Notes: a model not told the origin generated them from the sequence alone. A stretch of 47,441 nucleotides of DNA from Syntrophobacteraceae bacterium (GCA_031292195.1 JARLHP010000081.1:1-47441); one strand, 5' to 3'; positions 17,451 through 26,664 are shown, counted from the stretch's first letter. Program-made: numbers and translations.

Positions 17451-18442
17451 ACCAGCTCCCCCTTTTTCTTTATGGACTTGTCCGCGGCTTCCAGCATATT
17501 GACCACCCGGTAGCCCGCCCAGCCGTCGTTCAAGGGCTTGGCGCCGGTGCGGACACAATCGATGAAATGCTGCGTTTCGAGCCTCAGGGCTTCGGTCTGT
17601 TCGAGCCTGGGCGAAAACATATCGCCCGAGCGGTAGCTCACCAGCAGGTCGTAGACGCCCTGGCGATTTTCGATCTCCACCCCTTTGTCGTAAACCTTGA
17701 TCTTTTCGTCGGATTCCAGGTCGTTCCAAACCAGCATCTTTTTTTCACCCCCGATGAGGGTGGTCCTCACCTTTACCGGAGAGAGCCAGTTCACATTGAG
17801 GTGCGCGATGACATTGTTGGCAAAATAGATGGTGACGTAGGCCACATATTCGTATTCGCTGAAATGGTTCTTGCCGGTTGCCACTATGGCCTCGGGCTTT
17901 CCCGCGATCACGTGATCCATTATGGCGATATCGTGGGGAGCAAGGTCCCAGATGACATTGACGTCGTGCTGGAAAAGGCCGAGGTTTACCCTGGTCGAGT
18001 CGTAATAGTATATCTGGCCCATCACGCCGTCGTCGACGAGTTGCTTGATCTTCCGGACCGCGCCCGTAAAAAGGAAGGTGTGATCGACCATTATCTTGAG
18101 GTTTTTGCGCTCGGCAAGTTCAATCAGTTCCAGCGCCTGGACGGAAGTGGCGGTAAAGGGCTTTTCCAAAAAGACGTGTTTGCCGTTTTCAAGCGCCCTT
18201 TTGGCCAGGTCGAAATGGGTGGAAACAGGCGTTACGATTGCTACCGCATCGATGTCGGGCGCCTCGATCAGTTCACTGAGCCGGGTGGTTGTTTCCACGC
18301 CGGGAAGGGCTTTGCCGGCCCGAGCGATAGCGTCCGGGTTTCCGTCACAAATTCTAACAACCCGGCATCCCTCGGCGCTGTGGAAGTTTCGCGCAACATT
18401 GGGCCCCCAGTATCCGTATCCGACTATGCCGACCCGGATCAT
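17438..18442 (-). CDS. wlbA: WlbA/WbpB-like UDP-N-acetylglucosaminuronate dehydrogenase
   Basis: The 334-residue Gfo/Idh/MocA protein starts IRVGIVGYGYWGPNVARNF (Rossmann glycine motif). It has FLEKPFTAT with the catalytic lysine near residue 95 and LAPHDIAIMDH near 170. Its pairing with a WlbB-like acetyltransferase matches the genes that make UDP-2,3-diacetamido-2,3-dideoxy-uronic acid: oxidation at C3, amination, acetylation. No UDP-GlcNAc 6-dehydrogenase is present in the window, so that earlier step must be encoded elsewhere if this is the pathway. It is leftward and follows the sugar transferase by 55 nt. Confidence 0.9.
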   Translation of the reverse strand: MIRVGIVGYGYWGPNVARNFHSAEGCRVVRICDGNPDAIARAGKALPGVETTTRLSELIEAPDIDAVAIVTPVSTHFDLAKRALENGKHVFLEKPFTATSVQALELIELAERKNLKIMVDHTFLFTGAVRKIKQLVDDGVMGQIYYYDSTRVNLGLFQHDVNVIWDLAPHDIAIMDHVIAGKPEAIVATGKNHFSEYEYVAYVTIYFANNVIAHLNVNWLSPVKVRTTLIGGEKKMLVWNDLESDEKIKVYDKGVEIENRQGVYDLLVSYRSGDMFSPRLEQTEALRLETQHFIDCVRTGAKPLNDGWAGYRVVNMLEAADKSIKKKGELVCLS

Positions 18443-18497
18443 GTCCTTCTCCTTTTGCCGGCGCCACCCGCCCGTGCCCGGCCGCCGCGGATTGATC

Positions 18498-19670
18498 TCA
18501 GTAAGCGCCCTTGCTGGAAAAAACGGCCAGCGGGGTCTTGAGAAGAAGCTTAAAGTCCAGCCAGAGACTCCAGTTTGTCACATAGTTGATGTCCATCCGC
18601 ACCATTTCGTTAAAGGTCGTTCTGCTCCTTCCCTCCACCTGCCACACTCCGGTTATTCCGGGTTTCATTCCCAGCACGCGTCTGCGGTGCCAAAGGTCGT
18701 AGTTTTCAAGTTCATAGGGGATGGGGGGGCGCGGCCCTACGAGCGACATGTCTCCTCTCAGCACGTTTATGAACTGGGGCAGTTCGTCCAGGCTCGTTTG
18801 CCTGAGGAATCTTCCTATCGCGGTGACCCGAGGATCATTTTGTATCTTAAAGATTTCATCTTTATTCGAATCACCGTTCCGAGCGGAGTTGTCAGAACTA
18901 CAGATGAGCTTTTTTACATACTCCCTGTGAATCGAGGGATCATTATCGGCGTACATCGACCTGAACTTGAGGAAGGTGAATGTCTTGCCGTATTGCCCCA
19001 CGCGTGCCTGTCGAAAAAAAACCGGGCCTTTGGAATCAAGCTTTATCAGCGCGGCGACGGCGACGAAAATGGGGGCGCCCAGCACCAGGGCGAGAAGGGA
19101 ACAGGCGAGATCGACGATTCGCTTGACAACCAGACTGCTCCTATGCGCACCCAAGCGGTTCTTGATATCCGGATAAAGGGTCAGGCTGCTGGACCAACCC
19201 TCGGGTTCGATCTTTTCAGGAAAAAAATAGATATCTATAACGATCTTTTTTATCTCATCGGACCCAAGGTTCAAGGCAAGACTTGACTTGACTCTCTCCA
19301 CAATGGCCTCGGCCACCGCCCCGCCCTTCAGGTCCAAGATTTCCGTAAAAATCATCCCTGCGATCGAATTGTATTTATACCACCCCAGGACATCGATGTC
19401 CCTCTTGGTGGAGTTCAAACATGAAAATATCTTTGCGTGGATATTATCGCCGTTTTCTCCTCGGGCGATGCCTTCAAGGGACAGAAGCATCAACATAAAA
19501 GGGCGCTTTGACCTTTCCGACCTCTTACGTTCCAGTTCAAGAATCCTATTGAAGGTTTTTTCGTCCGATTCAAATACAGCAAAAGGATCAACGTCAGACT
19601 TATTCCCGTTGTAAGGTTGATCGGATGCCGGTTGGAATTTGAGGACTCTCGGCAAAGAAGTCTCTTCCAT
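18498..19670 (-). CDS. Initiating undecaprenyl-phosphate sugar transferase with GGDEF-like N-terminal domain
   Basis: The protein (390 residues from ATG 19670, which has a ggaagg ribosome-binding site; a start at 19718 is possible) ends in a bacterial sugar transferase domain. KRIVDLACSLLALVLG is followed by a hydrophobic hairpin, PVFFRQARVG, FKFRSM-type FLKFRSMYAD, and DELPQFINVLRGDMSLVGPR. This domain moves a sugar phosphate onto undecaprenyl phosphate and starts repeat-unit synthesis. The N-terminal 190 residues lack the usual four membrane segments. They look like a degraded GGDEF-type fold (RPFMLMLLSLEG, then RDIDVLGWYKYNSIAGMIFTE) and may sense a ligand. It is the first gene of the leftward locus. 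Confidence 0.88.
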   Translation of the reverse strand: MEETSLPRVLKFQPASDQPYNGNKSDVDPFAVFESDEKTFNRILELERKRSERSKRPFMLMLLSLEGIARGENGDNIHAKIFSCLNSTKRDIDVLGWYKYNSIAGMIFTEILDLKGGAVAEAIVERVKSSLALNLGSDEIKKIVIDIYFFPEKIEPEGWSSSLTLYPDIKNRLGAHRSSLVVKRIVDLACSLLALVLGAPIFVAVAALIKLDSKGPVFFRQARVGQYGKTFTFLKFRSMYADNDPSIHREYVKKLICSSDNSARNGDSNKDEIFKIQNDPRVTAIGRFLRQTSLDELPQFINVLRGDMSLVGPRPPIPYELENYDLWHRRRVLGMKPGITGVWQVEGRSRTTFNEMVRMDINYVTNWSLWLDFKLLLKTPLAVFSSKGAY

Positions 19671-20780
19671 TGCTTTTATGCCTTCCGACCCAGAAGGTGA
19701 GTTGCAAAGGAGCCGCACATCGTTAAAGATGTGCCGTCCATGAAGCCGCTACTTTATTTGATGTGGATAAGAGTCTGTTCTTGTGTCTGACAACTTCCGG
19801 GGACTCTTCCCGGGATAAACGGCAAAAAAACCGATCTGTGACGGCCTGCTCCGGAAAAAGGTCCGCTAACCGGCCGCTGTGCCGCGTGTAAGAAAGTAAT
19901 GATGCAGCTTCGCCAACTCGGTTACATAAGAACCGATGACCGGGTTGATAACACGGCGCCCAGCGCGAGTTAAGGCGCCGCAGGAAATTCAGGCCAACAT
20001 CATGGGCGTTGTTGAGGCAGAAAAGTTTCCCACCAGGGTCTGATCCGCCCCTTTTAGTTCTCTCTTTTCAATTACCCGCCTAATTCAGTAAAAGCTTCTT
20101 ATTATGAGATCGACCACTACCCCGCTGCCAACTTATGATATGAGCAAATAAACTTAATAAAGAACCGAACTCTTATCCGACCTAAAATACAACAACCCGA
20201 TCAAAAATCAACCCTAGATGCAGCAAAAAAATAAGTGGGTGAGTTACTATGGAAACAGCAGTAAAACGATGAGGCCAATCGATCACAGTCTCTCAATCGT
20301 TTTGCGCCCATTGTTTCCCTTCCGAGTTTTGCACTATTGCGAAATACTTTCCTGAGCCTTACTTTTCTCTCTATTTTGGTCTGACCGTGTTAATCGGATT
20401 AATTCCCCGTCGGGATAAGTTGTTTTTCTATGTGTACCAAATAGTGAATTTCGTAAAGGGGGATTTAGGGGAGTAGGTATTGGGTAGGCCATACACCTAA
20501 TAAGCTATTAACATCATGATATTTCAAATACATATAGATCTGGTGGCGTGGGCCGGTCCGAATACTTTGGGCTTAAAATTTTGAGCCAATAGCAGCTCCA
20601 GCGGGCTGCAAATTTGAGGGGCCGGGTTGGAAGGGGCCGGGCAAATAGGCTCCACAGGCGTTCCACAACCTCCCGGTCGGTAGCGGTTCCGGTTTGGCGA
20701 GGTGGGCGCGAGTTCATCGCGCCCACCATTTCGGTGCGGACAGGGTTTCGCGGCTTTTGCTTTTGTAGACTTTACACCCC
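19671..20780. other. Gene-free, partly AT-rich region ahead of the glycan locus
   Basis: About 1.1 kb lacks a convincing gene in any frame. The section 20040-20560 is AT-rich. It holds several dyads: cggcgcc/ggcgccg at 19954-19980, an aaaacgat-gag/ctc-aatcgtttt stem at 20263-20303, and the 13-base palindrome ttaatcggattaa at 20390-20402. Because the first gene of an approximately 19-kb leftward locus begins at its left end, the region is the expected place for the locus promoter and regulatory sites. No consensus promoter could be fixed. Confidence 0.6.
20701..20727. repeat. Perfect 11-bp hairpin (REP-like)
   Basis: ggtgggcgcga, a gttca loop and tcgcgcccacc form a perfect stem about 55 nt after the stop of the leftward CoA-transferase operon. 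No T-run follows on either strand, so it is not a classical terminator. The ggtgggc...gcccacc core matches the dispersed hairpin at 31563-31590. It could protect the 3' end of the transcript. Confidence 0.7.
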
Positions 20781-22133
20781 TTACACCACGCCGGCCTCTT
20801 TTAGTTCGGCCAGCCTGGTTGTGCCTATTCCCAGGTATTTGTTGTAGACGTAGCCGTTATCGGCCCCGATTGGCCTGCAAACCCACTTGATGCGGCCCGG
20901 GGTGAGCGACATGGCCTTAAACGAGGAGTTCTGGATGAAGACATCGCCGTAGATGGGGTCTTCTGCCTGATAGAAGGTCTGCCGGTCCTGCCAGTGTTCG
21001 CGCTGCACCACTTCGGTTGGCGATTCCAGGCGCCCCACCACCACCGTTCCTTTTCGTCCGGGGCTCTTCATGTAGGCCCCCACGATGCGCTGGAGTTCGT
21101 CGGCCGTGTACTGAGAGGTGAACTTTTCGATTTCGCGCTGCGCCTCAGGCTGGTTAACGGGGTTTAAACGGTCCTTGATGCCCGGAAACCTGTCGCGCAG
21201 GTCGGGGCGGTCCATGATTTCGCACAGGGCTTGCCAGTTGGGATCGGTGAACCCGGAGATGAAGGTGTAGCCGTCCTTGCATTTCACGTAGGTGTAAGGG
21301 AAAACCGCGTAGTCGAAGTTTCCGGCGCGCGGCATGAGTTCGCGAGTCATGTGGTAGTACTGCATGACGTAATTGGACATGGTGATAAGGCCTTCGGGGG
21401 GCGAGCAGTCCACGATCTGCCCCTTGCCGGTTTTCTTTTTGTAATACATGGCGGTCAAAATGCCAAAGGAGGCCCAGGCGCCGCCGGCATACCAACCCAT
21501 CCAGTTGCCCTGCTTTAAGGGGCGTTTGTAGTGTTCCGAGAGTTCGCTGTCCAGATCGGGTTCGCCCGTAATCGACATGACCACGCCCCTTGCCTGGCAG
21601 GCGATATCGTAGTCGGGCTGATTGCGGGCCTTTTCGGCATCTTCTCCGAATTGTCCGTAGACATGGATGGGGCAATAGATGAGCCCCGGGTTTTCGGCCG
21701 CGAGTTGGCGGTAGCCGATACCGCGCTCGTCGAGGTAGCCGGGCTTGAAAGTTTCGATTATGACGTCGGCTTTTCGGGCCAGTCTTTTGAAAATGGTGGC
21801 CCCTTCTTCGGTCGAAATATCGAGTGTAACGTGGAATTTGTTCCTGGCTTCGGTCAGGTAGGCAAGCCCGGAGTCTTTGACCATCATTCCGTAGGGGCTC
21901 ATTTTGCGAGCCAGGTCGCCTCCGGGGGGTTCGATGCGGATCACCTCGGCCCCCAGTTCGGAGAGGATCGAGGAGGCAAAAAGCCCGGCATAGGAACCGT
22001 AGCTGACATCGAGGACCAGCATGTCATCGAGGGCCTCGGGTTTCGTGAAAATATCCTCCGGGTTGGTCTCGCCGTGCGCCCACTTGGCGTATTCGGCGTC
22101 GTGCGCCATTCCGACTATTCTTTTCTCATCCAT
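20781..22133 (-). CDS. Class III (CaiB/BaiF) CoA-transferase, second subunit
   Basis: The 450-residue protein has the class III CoA-transferase fold: [34 protein letters not shown] near residue 40-70, [18 protein letters not shown] near 135-152, and [11 protein letters not shown] near 177, where the Asp is the expected covalent carboxylate. Members move CoA between carboxylic acids through an aspartyl-CoA anhydride. It follows a second class III gene by 15 nt with its own ggagg ribosome-binding site. Paired class III subunits of this size occur in enzymes such as benzylsuccinate CoA-transferase (BbsEF). The substrate here is unknown; an aromatic or dicarboxylic acid of anaerobic metabolism is a guess. 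Confidence 0.88.
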   Translation of the reverse strand: MDEKRIVGMAHDAEYAKWAHGETNPEDIFTKPEALDDMLVLDVSYGSYAGLFASSILSELGAEVIRIEPPGGDLARKMSPYGMMVKDSGLAYLTEARNKFHVTLDISTEEGATIFKRLARKADVIIETFKPGYLDERGIGYRQLAAENPGLIYCPIHVYGQFGEDAEKARNQPDYDIACQARGVVMSITGEPDLDSELSEHYKRPLKQGNWMGWYAGGAWASFGILTAMYYKKKTGKGQIVDCSPPEGLITMSNYVMQYYHMTRELMPRAGNFDYAVFPYTYVKCKDGYTFISGFTDPNWQALCEIMDRPDLRDRFPGIKDRLNPVNQPEAQREIEKFTSQYTADELQRIVGAYMKSPGRKGTVVVGRLESPTEVVQREHWQDRQTFYQAEDPIYGDVFIQNSSFKAMSLTPGRIKWVCRPIGADNGYVYNKYLGIGTTRLAELKEAGVV

Positions 22134-22148
22134 ATCAATCCTCCCGAC

Positions 22149-23483
22149 TCAGGAAAGTTTCTTTCCGCTCACCTCATCCCAATCAGGGGGCGGACAATGA
22201 GACCGGATGCTGGGGTTCCACTTGAAAATGACGCCTTCGTCCTGGAGAAGCCGTATGGAGGGCTTGGTGAGACCCAGGAGTTTAATGAACACATATTCGT
22301 TGTCAAAGCCCAGCGGACGAGAACTCCACTTGAGCCTGCTCGGCGTCTCGCTAAGCCGTGGAGGATAGCAGTGCTGGACCATATCGCCGTAGAGGCTGTC
22401 GTCGTATTGCTGAATGGTGCCGCGTTCCCGGAAATGGGGGCTTTCGTAGACGTCCTGGGCGGTAAGAACGCGCGTTGCCGCAAACCCCAGCTTGTTGCCA
22501 AGCTCTTCGACCTGTTGGACGGTTTTGCCTCCCGCCCAGGCCTCGACGGCCTCCAGGACGATACGGGCGTTTTCGTCTTTAAGACGTTCGACCGGGTCGC
22601 TGAATTTTTCGTAGAGCGCAGGCTGGCCCATGGCTTCGCAGAGGCCCTTAAACTCCTGTTCGCTGAAAGCGGCCACCGCGGCCCAACCGTCCGAACAGCG
22701 GAAAAGATCGGAGGGGCAGATGGCCAGATCGCGGTTTGCCGACCGTTTGCGGTCGGTGTTGGTTTTATGGGTGAAAAGCCACGTCCAGTCGAGCCAGCGG
22801 ATCACGTTTTCCACCTGGAGGTAATCTATGAACTGGCCCTGTCCGGTTCTTTCCCGGTAGTTCAGGGCGGCCATGATGCTGATGGCGCACATCAGCCCTG
22901 TAGCCCAGTCGGCTATCCAGACGCCCGATTTGATCGGCCCGCGCTCCTCGAACCCGGTTATGGCCGAAAGGCCCCCCATGCTCTGGGCCACCGCGTCGTA
23001 GGAGGTTCTGCCGGTCCAGGGTCCCCAGGACCCGTAGCCCGAGACATGGAGCTGGATAATTCGCGGATTGACCTCTCGAAGTTCCCGGTAGCTCAGCCCC
23101 CAGGCAGCCAGTCTGCCCGGGGTGAGATTATCGACCACGACGTCGGCTTTTTTCACCAGGTTGAGAAAAATCTCCTTGGCCTTGGGGTTGCCCATGTGCA
23201 TGCCGACCCAATATTTGTTGTGATTTTGTTCCTCCATGCCGGGGGACATGTTTTTCCAGAAAAAGGCGTAAGGCGTTACGAAGCGCATCTGGTCCCCCTT
23301 CTGGCCTTCGAACTTGATCACCTCGGCGCCGAATTCGGCGAGGTAATCGCAGGCCGCGGGGCCAAGGACGACGTAGCAGAGTTCGAGCACCCTCACGCCC
23401 TTGAGCGGTTCTGGTTTGTCGAAAAGCTTGCCGACGTCGTATTCCTGTTTCAAAAACTCAAAATATGAACCGTCCTGCTTCAT
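22149..23483 (-). CDS. Class III (CaiB/BaiF) CoA-transferase, first subunit
   Basis: The 444-residue protein shows [35 protein letters not shown] near residue 30-65, [18 protein letters not shown] near 125, and [18 protein letters not shown] near 160-178, with the conserved catalytic-position Asp. It starts at ATG 23483 behind ggaaggagctgatcg. Both members of the pair retain the Asp, unlike pairs in which one subunit has lost it. The operon reads leftward, away from the DUF3096 and radical SAM genes. The 340-nt region ahead of it contains a perfect dyad (23589-23615) that could be its operator. No ligase, mutase or dehydrogenase sits beside it to reveal the substrate. Confidence 0.88.
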   Translation of the reverse strand: MKQDGSYFEFLKQEYDVGKLFDKPEPLKGVRVLELCYVVLGPAACDYLAEFGAEVIKFEGQKGDQMRFVTPYAFFWKNMSPGMEEQNHNKYWVGMHMGNPKAKEIFLNLVKKADVVVDNLTPGRLAAWGLSYRELREVNPRIIQLHVSGYGSWGPWTGRTSYDAVAQSMGGLSAITGFEERGPIKSGVWIADWATGLMCAISIMAALNYRERTGQGQFIDYLQVENVIRWLDWTWLFTHKTNTDRKRSANRDLAICPSDLFRCSDGWAAVAAFSEQEFKGLCEAMGQPALYEKFSDPVERLKDENARIVLEAVEAWAGGKTVQQVEELGNKLGFAATRVLTAQDVYESPHFRERGTIQQYDDSLYGDMVQHCYPPRLSETPSRLKWSSRPLGFDNEYVFIKLLGLTKPSIRLLQDEGVIFKWNPSIRSHCPPPDWDEVSGKKLS

Positions 23484-24019
23484 CGATCAGCTCCTTCCAG
23501 CCGTTCCCTGTGCGGGGAGCGGCAGATCCGGGTCTATCAAAACGCTTCGCCGGGCAGTCTTTTGTGCTGCCGGCGTCTTCTCCGGACGCGGATCAAAACG
23601 ACCGGCTTTGATCCGGGGGGTAAAAAAGCCTCCTTTCCGAATTACAAAGCGCTCGACAATCACCCGCGCGGTTTGGGGGCTGGACACCGCCAGCCAGCGG
23701 GATGGGGTGAAGAGAGGACAAAAGCGGCTACCGTAAACAGTTTCGTCCCGGCTAAAAAAACCGGAACCAGAGGGAAGCGGCAATTGGAATGAGCGTGATG
23801 TAGCGTCGATACACGGGGTCCGCAGTGTTTGAGACTCAGATAATATTAGATAACGGCTTCGAGATTCAAACTTTTTCTGCCGGAATGTTTGACCGGCAAA
23901 AACCATCCGACATTTATCATTTGATTGAAAAATCCGGGGGAAAATGGTTAATTTCAATCTGTGAACAGAAAAACGGCTCGACCGACGACCTCGTAATCTT
24001 CGGAGGGAGGAGAGAGACA
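23484..24019. other. Intergenic region between divergent CoA-transferase and DUF3096 units
   Basis: Open frames exist across this 536-nt interval on both strands, but none has a recognisable motif, and the composition of their products (Ser/Arg-rich) looks random. It contains the dyad at 23589-23615. It should hold promoters for both directions; no clear -35/-10 pair or sigma-54 site was found. Confidence 0.5.
23589..23615. promoter_or_regulatory. Perfect 9-bp dyad upstream of the CoA-transferase operon
   Basis: cggatcaaa, a 9-base spacer and tttgatccg form an exact inverted repeat about 105-130 nt ahead of the first CoA-transferase start. Its size and spacing fit a dimeric repressor site, or a hairpin in the leader RNA. 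No bound regulator is encoded next to it. Confidence 0.45.
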
Positions 24020-24169
24020 ATGTACATGTCGCACATGCCGCCAGGGCCTCTTGCGGCTTTGATCGCGGGCATTTTGATCCTTATTGTTCCAAGGCTTTTG
24101 AACTACGTTGTGGCCATCTACCTCATCCTGATCGGGATCCTGGGCCTGGTTCACGGCGCCTGGTGGTGA
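24020..24169 (+). CDS. DUF3096 small membrane protein
   Basis: This 49-residue protein starts at ATG 24020, closely behind a ggagggagg ribosome-binding site. The open frame continues upstream to 23825, but that part shows no family likeness. PGPLAALIAGILILIVPRLL then NYVVAIYLILIGILGL are two hydrophobic helices joined by a short turn, the exact layout of DUF3096. The family's function is unknown; small size and two helices suggest an inner-membrane accessory. The radical SAM gene begins 92 nt downstream on the same strand, but co-function is not implied. Confidence 0.85.
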   Translation: MYMSHMPPGPLAALIAGILILIVPRLLNYVVAIYLILIGILGLVHGAWW

Positions 24170-24261
24170 GGCCGTTTGGGGCATCGAGTCGCGCGGCCCC
24201 TTCCTCTGCCGGTACGGGAAGAGGGGATGATTTATTTCTCTTAAGGACACGTGGTCAAGCC

Positions 24262-25410
24262 ATGAAAGATATCACGTTCGAACAGGGGCCGATTCGCCCT
24301 CCGAGCGAAGCGGGGAGCCTGCTTTTGCGTTTCACCAGAAACTGCCCTTGGAACAGGTGCGCCTTTTGTACGGTGTACAAGGGCAAACAGTTCAGCCGGC
24401 GCTCGCTGCATGAAATCAAGTCCGATATCGACGCGGCGGCGGAGATTATCGAGGATCTTCGCGTCCTTTCTTCAGGCCTTGGCCAGGCGGAGGGTTTTCC
24501 CCGCGAAGCTTTGGAAATCGTTTTCACCAGCGGCCGATACAATGATTTTTACCGCCAGGCGGCGCTCTGGCTCTATAACGGAAAAGGTTCCGTCTTCATT
24601 CAAGACGCCAACAGTTTCGTGTTGCCGGCCGGAGTAATCAGCGAAGCGATCACCCATTTAAAGCGAAAAATTCCGGGGATCACGCGGATCACCTCTTACG
24701 GCCGCAGCAGTACGCTGTCCAAGATGGGGTCCGGCGAACTGGAGCAAATCCGCAAGGCCGGTCTTGACCGGGTGCACGTTGGCATGGAAAGCGGTTCCGA
24801 CCGGGTATTGAAGTTGATCCAAAAGGGGGTCTCGGCAAAGCGGCAGGTGGAAGCCGGCAAAAAGGTGGTCGAAGCGGGTATGGAGCTTTCGGAGTACATC
24901 ATGCCAGGCCTTGGGGGCAAGGAGTTTTCCGAGGAGCACGCCAGGGAGTCGGCGCGAGTCCTTAACGAGATCGATCCGCATTTTATACGGCTTCGAAGTC
25001 TGCGCATCCTCTCCCGGGCGGATCTTCATGGCGAATGGCGGGCGGGCCGCTTCACCCCCCTTCACGACGATGAAGCCGCGGCGGAGATCAGGCTGTTCAT
25101 ATCCTTGCTCGACGGGATTTCCAGCCGGGTGAAATCCGATCATATAATGAATCTGCTGGAGGAAGTCGAAGGGAGACTGCCGGAAGATAAAGAGAAAATG
25201 CTCGCCACAATAGACTCCTACCTGGGCATGGACGATCATGACAGGCTTTTATTTCGGCTGGGACGGCGGGGAGGGGCGCTTAGAACTCTGGGGGAGATAA
25301 AAGATCCCGCCATTCGGCAGCGGTTGGAAACGGCGGTAAGGGATCTCGCGCCCGAAGCCGCGGGCGACCTGGAAAAGCTCATAAAGGAACTGGCGGACCA
25401 GTATATTTAG
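24262..25410 (+). CDS. Radical SAM protein with Cx4Cx2C cluster motif
   Basis: The 382-residue protein starts at ATG 24262, 92 nt after the DUF3096 gene. Its cluster motif RNCPWNRCAFCTVYKG places cysteines at 28, 33 and 36, a Cx4Cx2C spacing rather than the usual Cx3Cx2C. Later features of the radical SAM barrel include RITSYGRSSTLSK near 150, the VHVGMESGSDRVLKLIQKG block near 180-195 (SAM-contact and barrel strand) and YIMPGLGGKEFSEEHA near 220. It would cleave S-adenosylmethionine to a 5'-deoxyadenosyl radical. The substrate is unknown. The C-terminal 100 residues are mainly helical without a named domain. Related proteins of this spacing occur in anaerobes. Confidence 0.88.
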   Translation: MKDITFEQGPIRPPSEAGSLLLRFTRNCPWNRCAFCTVYKGKQFSRRSLHEIKSDIDAAAEIIEDLRVLSSGLGQAEGFPREALEIVFTSGRYNDFYRQAALWLYNGKGSVFIQDANSFVLPAGVISEAITHLKRKIPGITRITSYGRSSTLSKMGSGELEQIRKAGLDRVHVGMESGSDRVLKLIQKGVSAKRQVEAGKKVVEAGMELSEYIMPGLGGKEFSEEHARESARVLNEIDPHFIRLRSLRILSRADLHGEWRAGRFTPLHDDEAAAEIRLFISLLDGISSRVKSDHIMNLLEEVEGRLPEDKEKMLATIDSYLGMDDHDRLLFRLGRRGGALRTLGEIKDPAIRQRLETAVRDLAPEAAGDLEKLIKELADQYI

Positions 25411-25500
25411 AGTCCCTGTGAGAAATGCGGGGGGAGGAATTTCATGGCGAAATGGGCTGATTTGGGTCCATAAGTTTCGAAAAGAGCGAAACATTTTGAC

Positions 25501-26619
25501 ATGGGGACAATTATTCGATATGGAGTATCGGTTCTCCCTTGGCTTTTAGTGAAAGTTATCGATTTGGTGAACAATAATTCGAATTCGGACTTCAAAATCG
25601 TGGACGCTTCTGCCCTGCCAAACTTCATCTCTGTGGGTCCGGCAAACTTGAAAGAGAAGATTTACGCCCAAGTTGGCTCCGACCTGGTCAGGATCGAAGA
25701 GGAAATAAACCGCCTGCTCGATTCCGATATTCCCCTGATTTCCGTTGTCGGCCGCTATATCACCGGCAGCGGCGGCAAGAGGCTGCGTCCTCTTCTGATG
25801 GTCCTTTGCTCCAGGCTTTGCGGCTATAAGGGCGGGGGTGACGTAAGGCTTGCGGTGGTATTCGAATTCGTGCACGCGGCAACCCTTCTGCACGACGACG
25901 TGGTGGACCATGCGGAGCTTCGCCGCAGTTGCCCGGCGGCCAACACCTTATGGGGAAACCCCGCGGTTGTGCTGGTCGGGGATTTTCTGTATTCGAGGTC
26001 CATCCAGATAGCCGTTGAATACCAGGATGTCAGGATCTTGCAGGTTTTGCTCGACGCTACGACCAGGATGTCCGAAGGTGAAGTCCTGCAGCTCGTAAAC
26101 TCGGATAACCTGGAGATAAGCGAGGGCGAATACCTCGAGGTGATCAACCGGAAGACCGCCGCCCTGATCGCCGCGGCATGCCAGACCGGGGCCCTCTTTG
26201 GCGGCGGCGGAGCAGACCAGGAAAACGCTCTGAAGGCTTACGGGCAGAACCTGGGGATCGCATTCCAGTTGATCGACGACTCCCTGGATTTCACCGGCGA
26301 GGCGGAGGAACTGGGTAAGCCGGTGGGCAACGATTTGCAGGAGGGCAAGGCGACCCTGCCTCTCATCTATGCTCTAAGAAAGGCCAAAGGAGCGGAACGT
26401 CTTCGCCTGAGACAGATTTTCACCTCGGAGACTATTGCGCCGGAAAATGTGCGCGAAATAAACGACATCGTGGCCGGAAGCGGTGGAATAGAATACACCG
26501 TCGGCCAGGCGGCGGCTCATTCGATGAGGGCAAAAGAGGCCCTTCGAATATTCCCTGAAGGGCCGATGAAAGAAATCCTGCTGGACATAGCCGACTATGT
26601 GACCTGCCGAAGGGCATGA
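25501..26619 (+). CDS. ispB: Long-chain all-trans polyprenyl diphosphate synthase
   Basis: The 372-residue protein has the isoprenyl synthase helix bundle. GSGGKRLRPLLM near 88, the first aspartate-rich motif ATLLHDDVVDHAELRR near 125-140, GDFLYSRS, and the second motif AFQLIDDSLDFTG near 258-268 with KATLPLIYAL after it are all present. It adds isopentenyl diphosphate units to make the octaprenyl-type side chain of menaquinone or ubiquinone. Small residues ahead of the first motif favour a long product, but exact length cannot be read. The start at 25501 gives about 40 residues more than usual; an internal start near 25564 is possible. It is not in an obvious operon with its neighbours. Confidence 0.9.
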   Translation: MGTIIRYGVSVLPWLLVKVIDLVNNNSNSDFKIVDASALPNFISVGPANLKEKIYAQVGSDLVRIEEEINRLLDSDIPLISVVGRYITGSGGKRLRPLLMVLCSRLCGYKGGGDVRLAVVFEFVHAATLLHDDVVDHAELRRSCPAANTLWGNPAVVLVGDFLYSRSIQIAVEYQDVRILQVLLDATTRMSEGEVLQLVNSDNLEISEGEYLEVINRKTAALIAAACQTGALFGGGGADQENALKAYGQNLGIAFQLIDDSLDFTGEAEELGKPVGNDLQEGKATLPLIYALRKAKGAERLRLRQIFTSETIAPENVREINDIVAGSGGIEYTVGQAAAHSMRAKEALRIFPEGPMKEILLDIADYVTCRRA

Positions 26620-26664
26620 GATGACGGGCAGCGGTGGGCTGAGGGGCATATATCCGGCACGCTT

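Noticed and set aside
17451..17729. N-terminal extension of the WlbB-like frame
   Set aside because: It is the out-of-frame reading of the overlapping WlbA-like gene, with an Arg/Gly-rich product.
19861..19980. Possible riboswitch in the leader of the glycan locus
   Set aside because: A hairpin is present but the conserved core of known c-di-GMP riboswitches could not be matched on either strand.
20514..20729. 71-codon leftward frame
   Set aside because: It is formed by the REP-like hairpin and adjacent repeat-like sequence; no ribosome-binding site and no domain.
21531..23468. Long open frame of 645 codons on the plus strand opposite the CoA-transferases
   Set aside because: It is antisense to two clear family members; the product has no family motif and the openness follows from the GC-rich codon use of the real genes.
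23825..24019. N-terminal extension of the DUF3096 frame
   Set aside because: Only the last 49 codons match the family, and they have their own ribosome-binding site.
23487..24020. 177-codon leftward frame ahead of the CoA-transferases
   Set aside because: Ser/Arg-rich, no motif, and it spans the dyad and promoter space between divergent genes.
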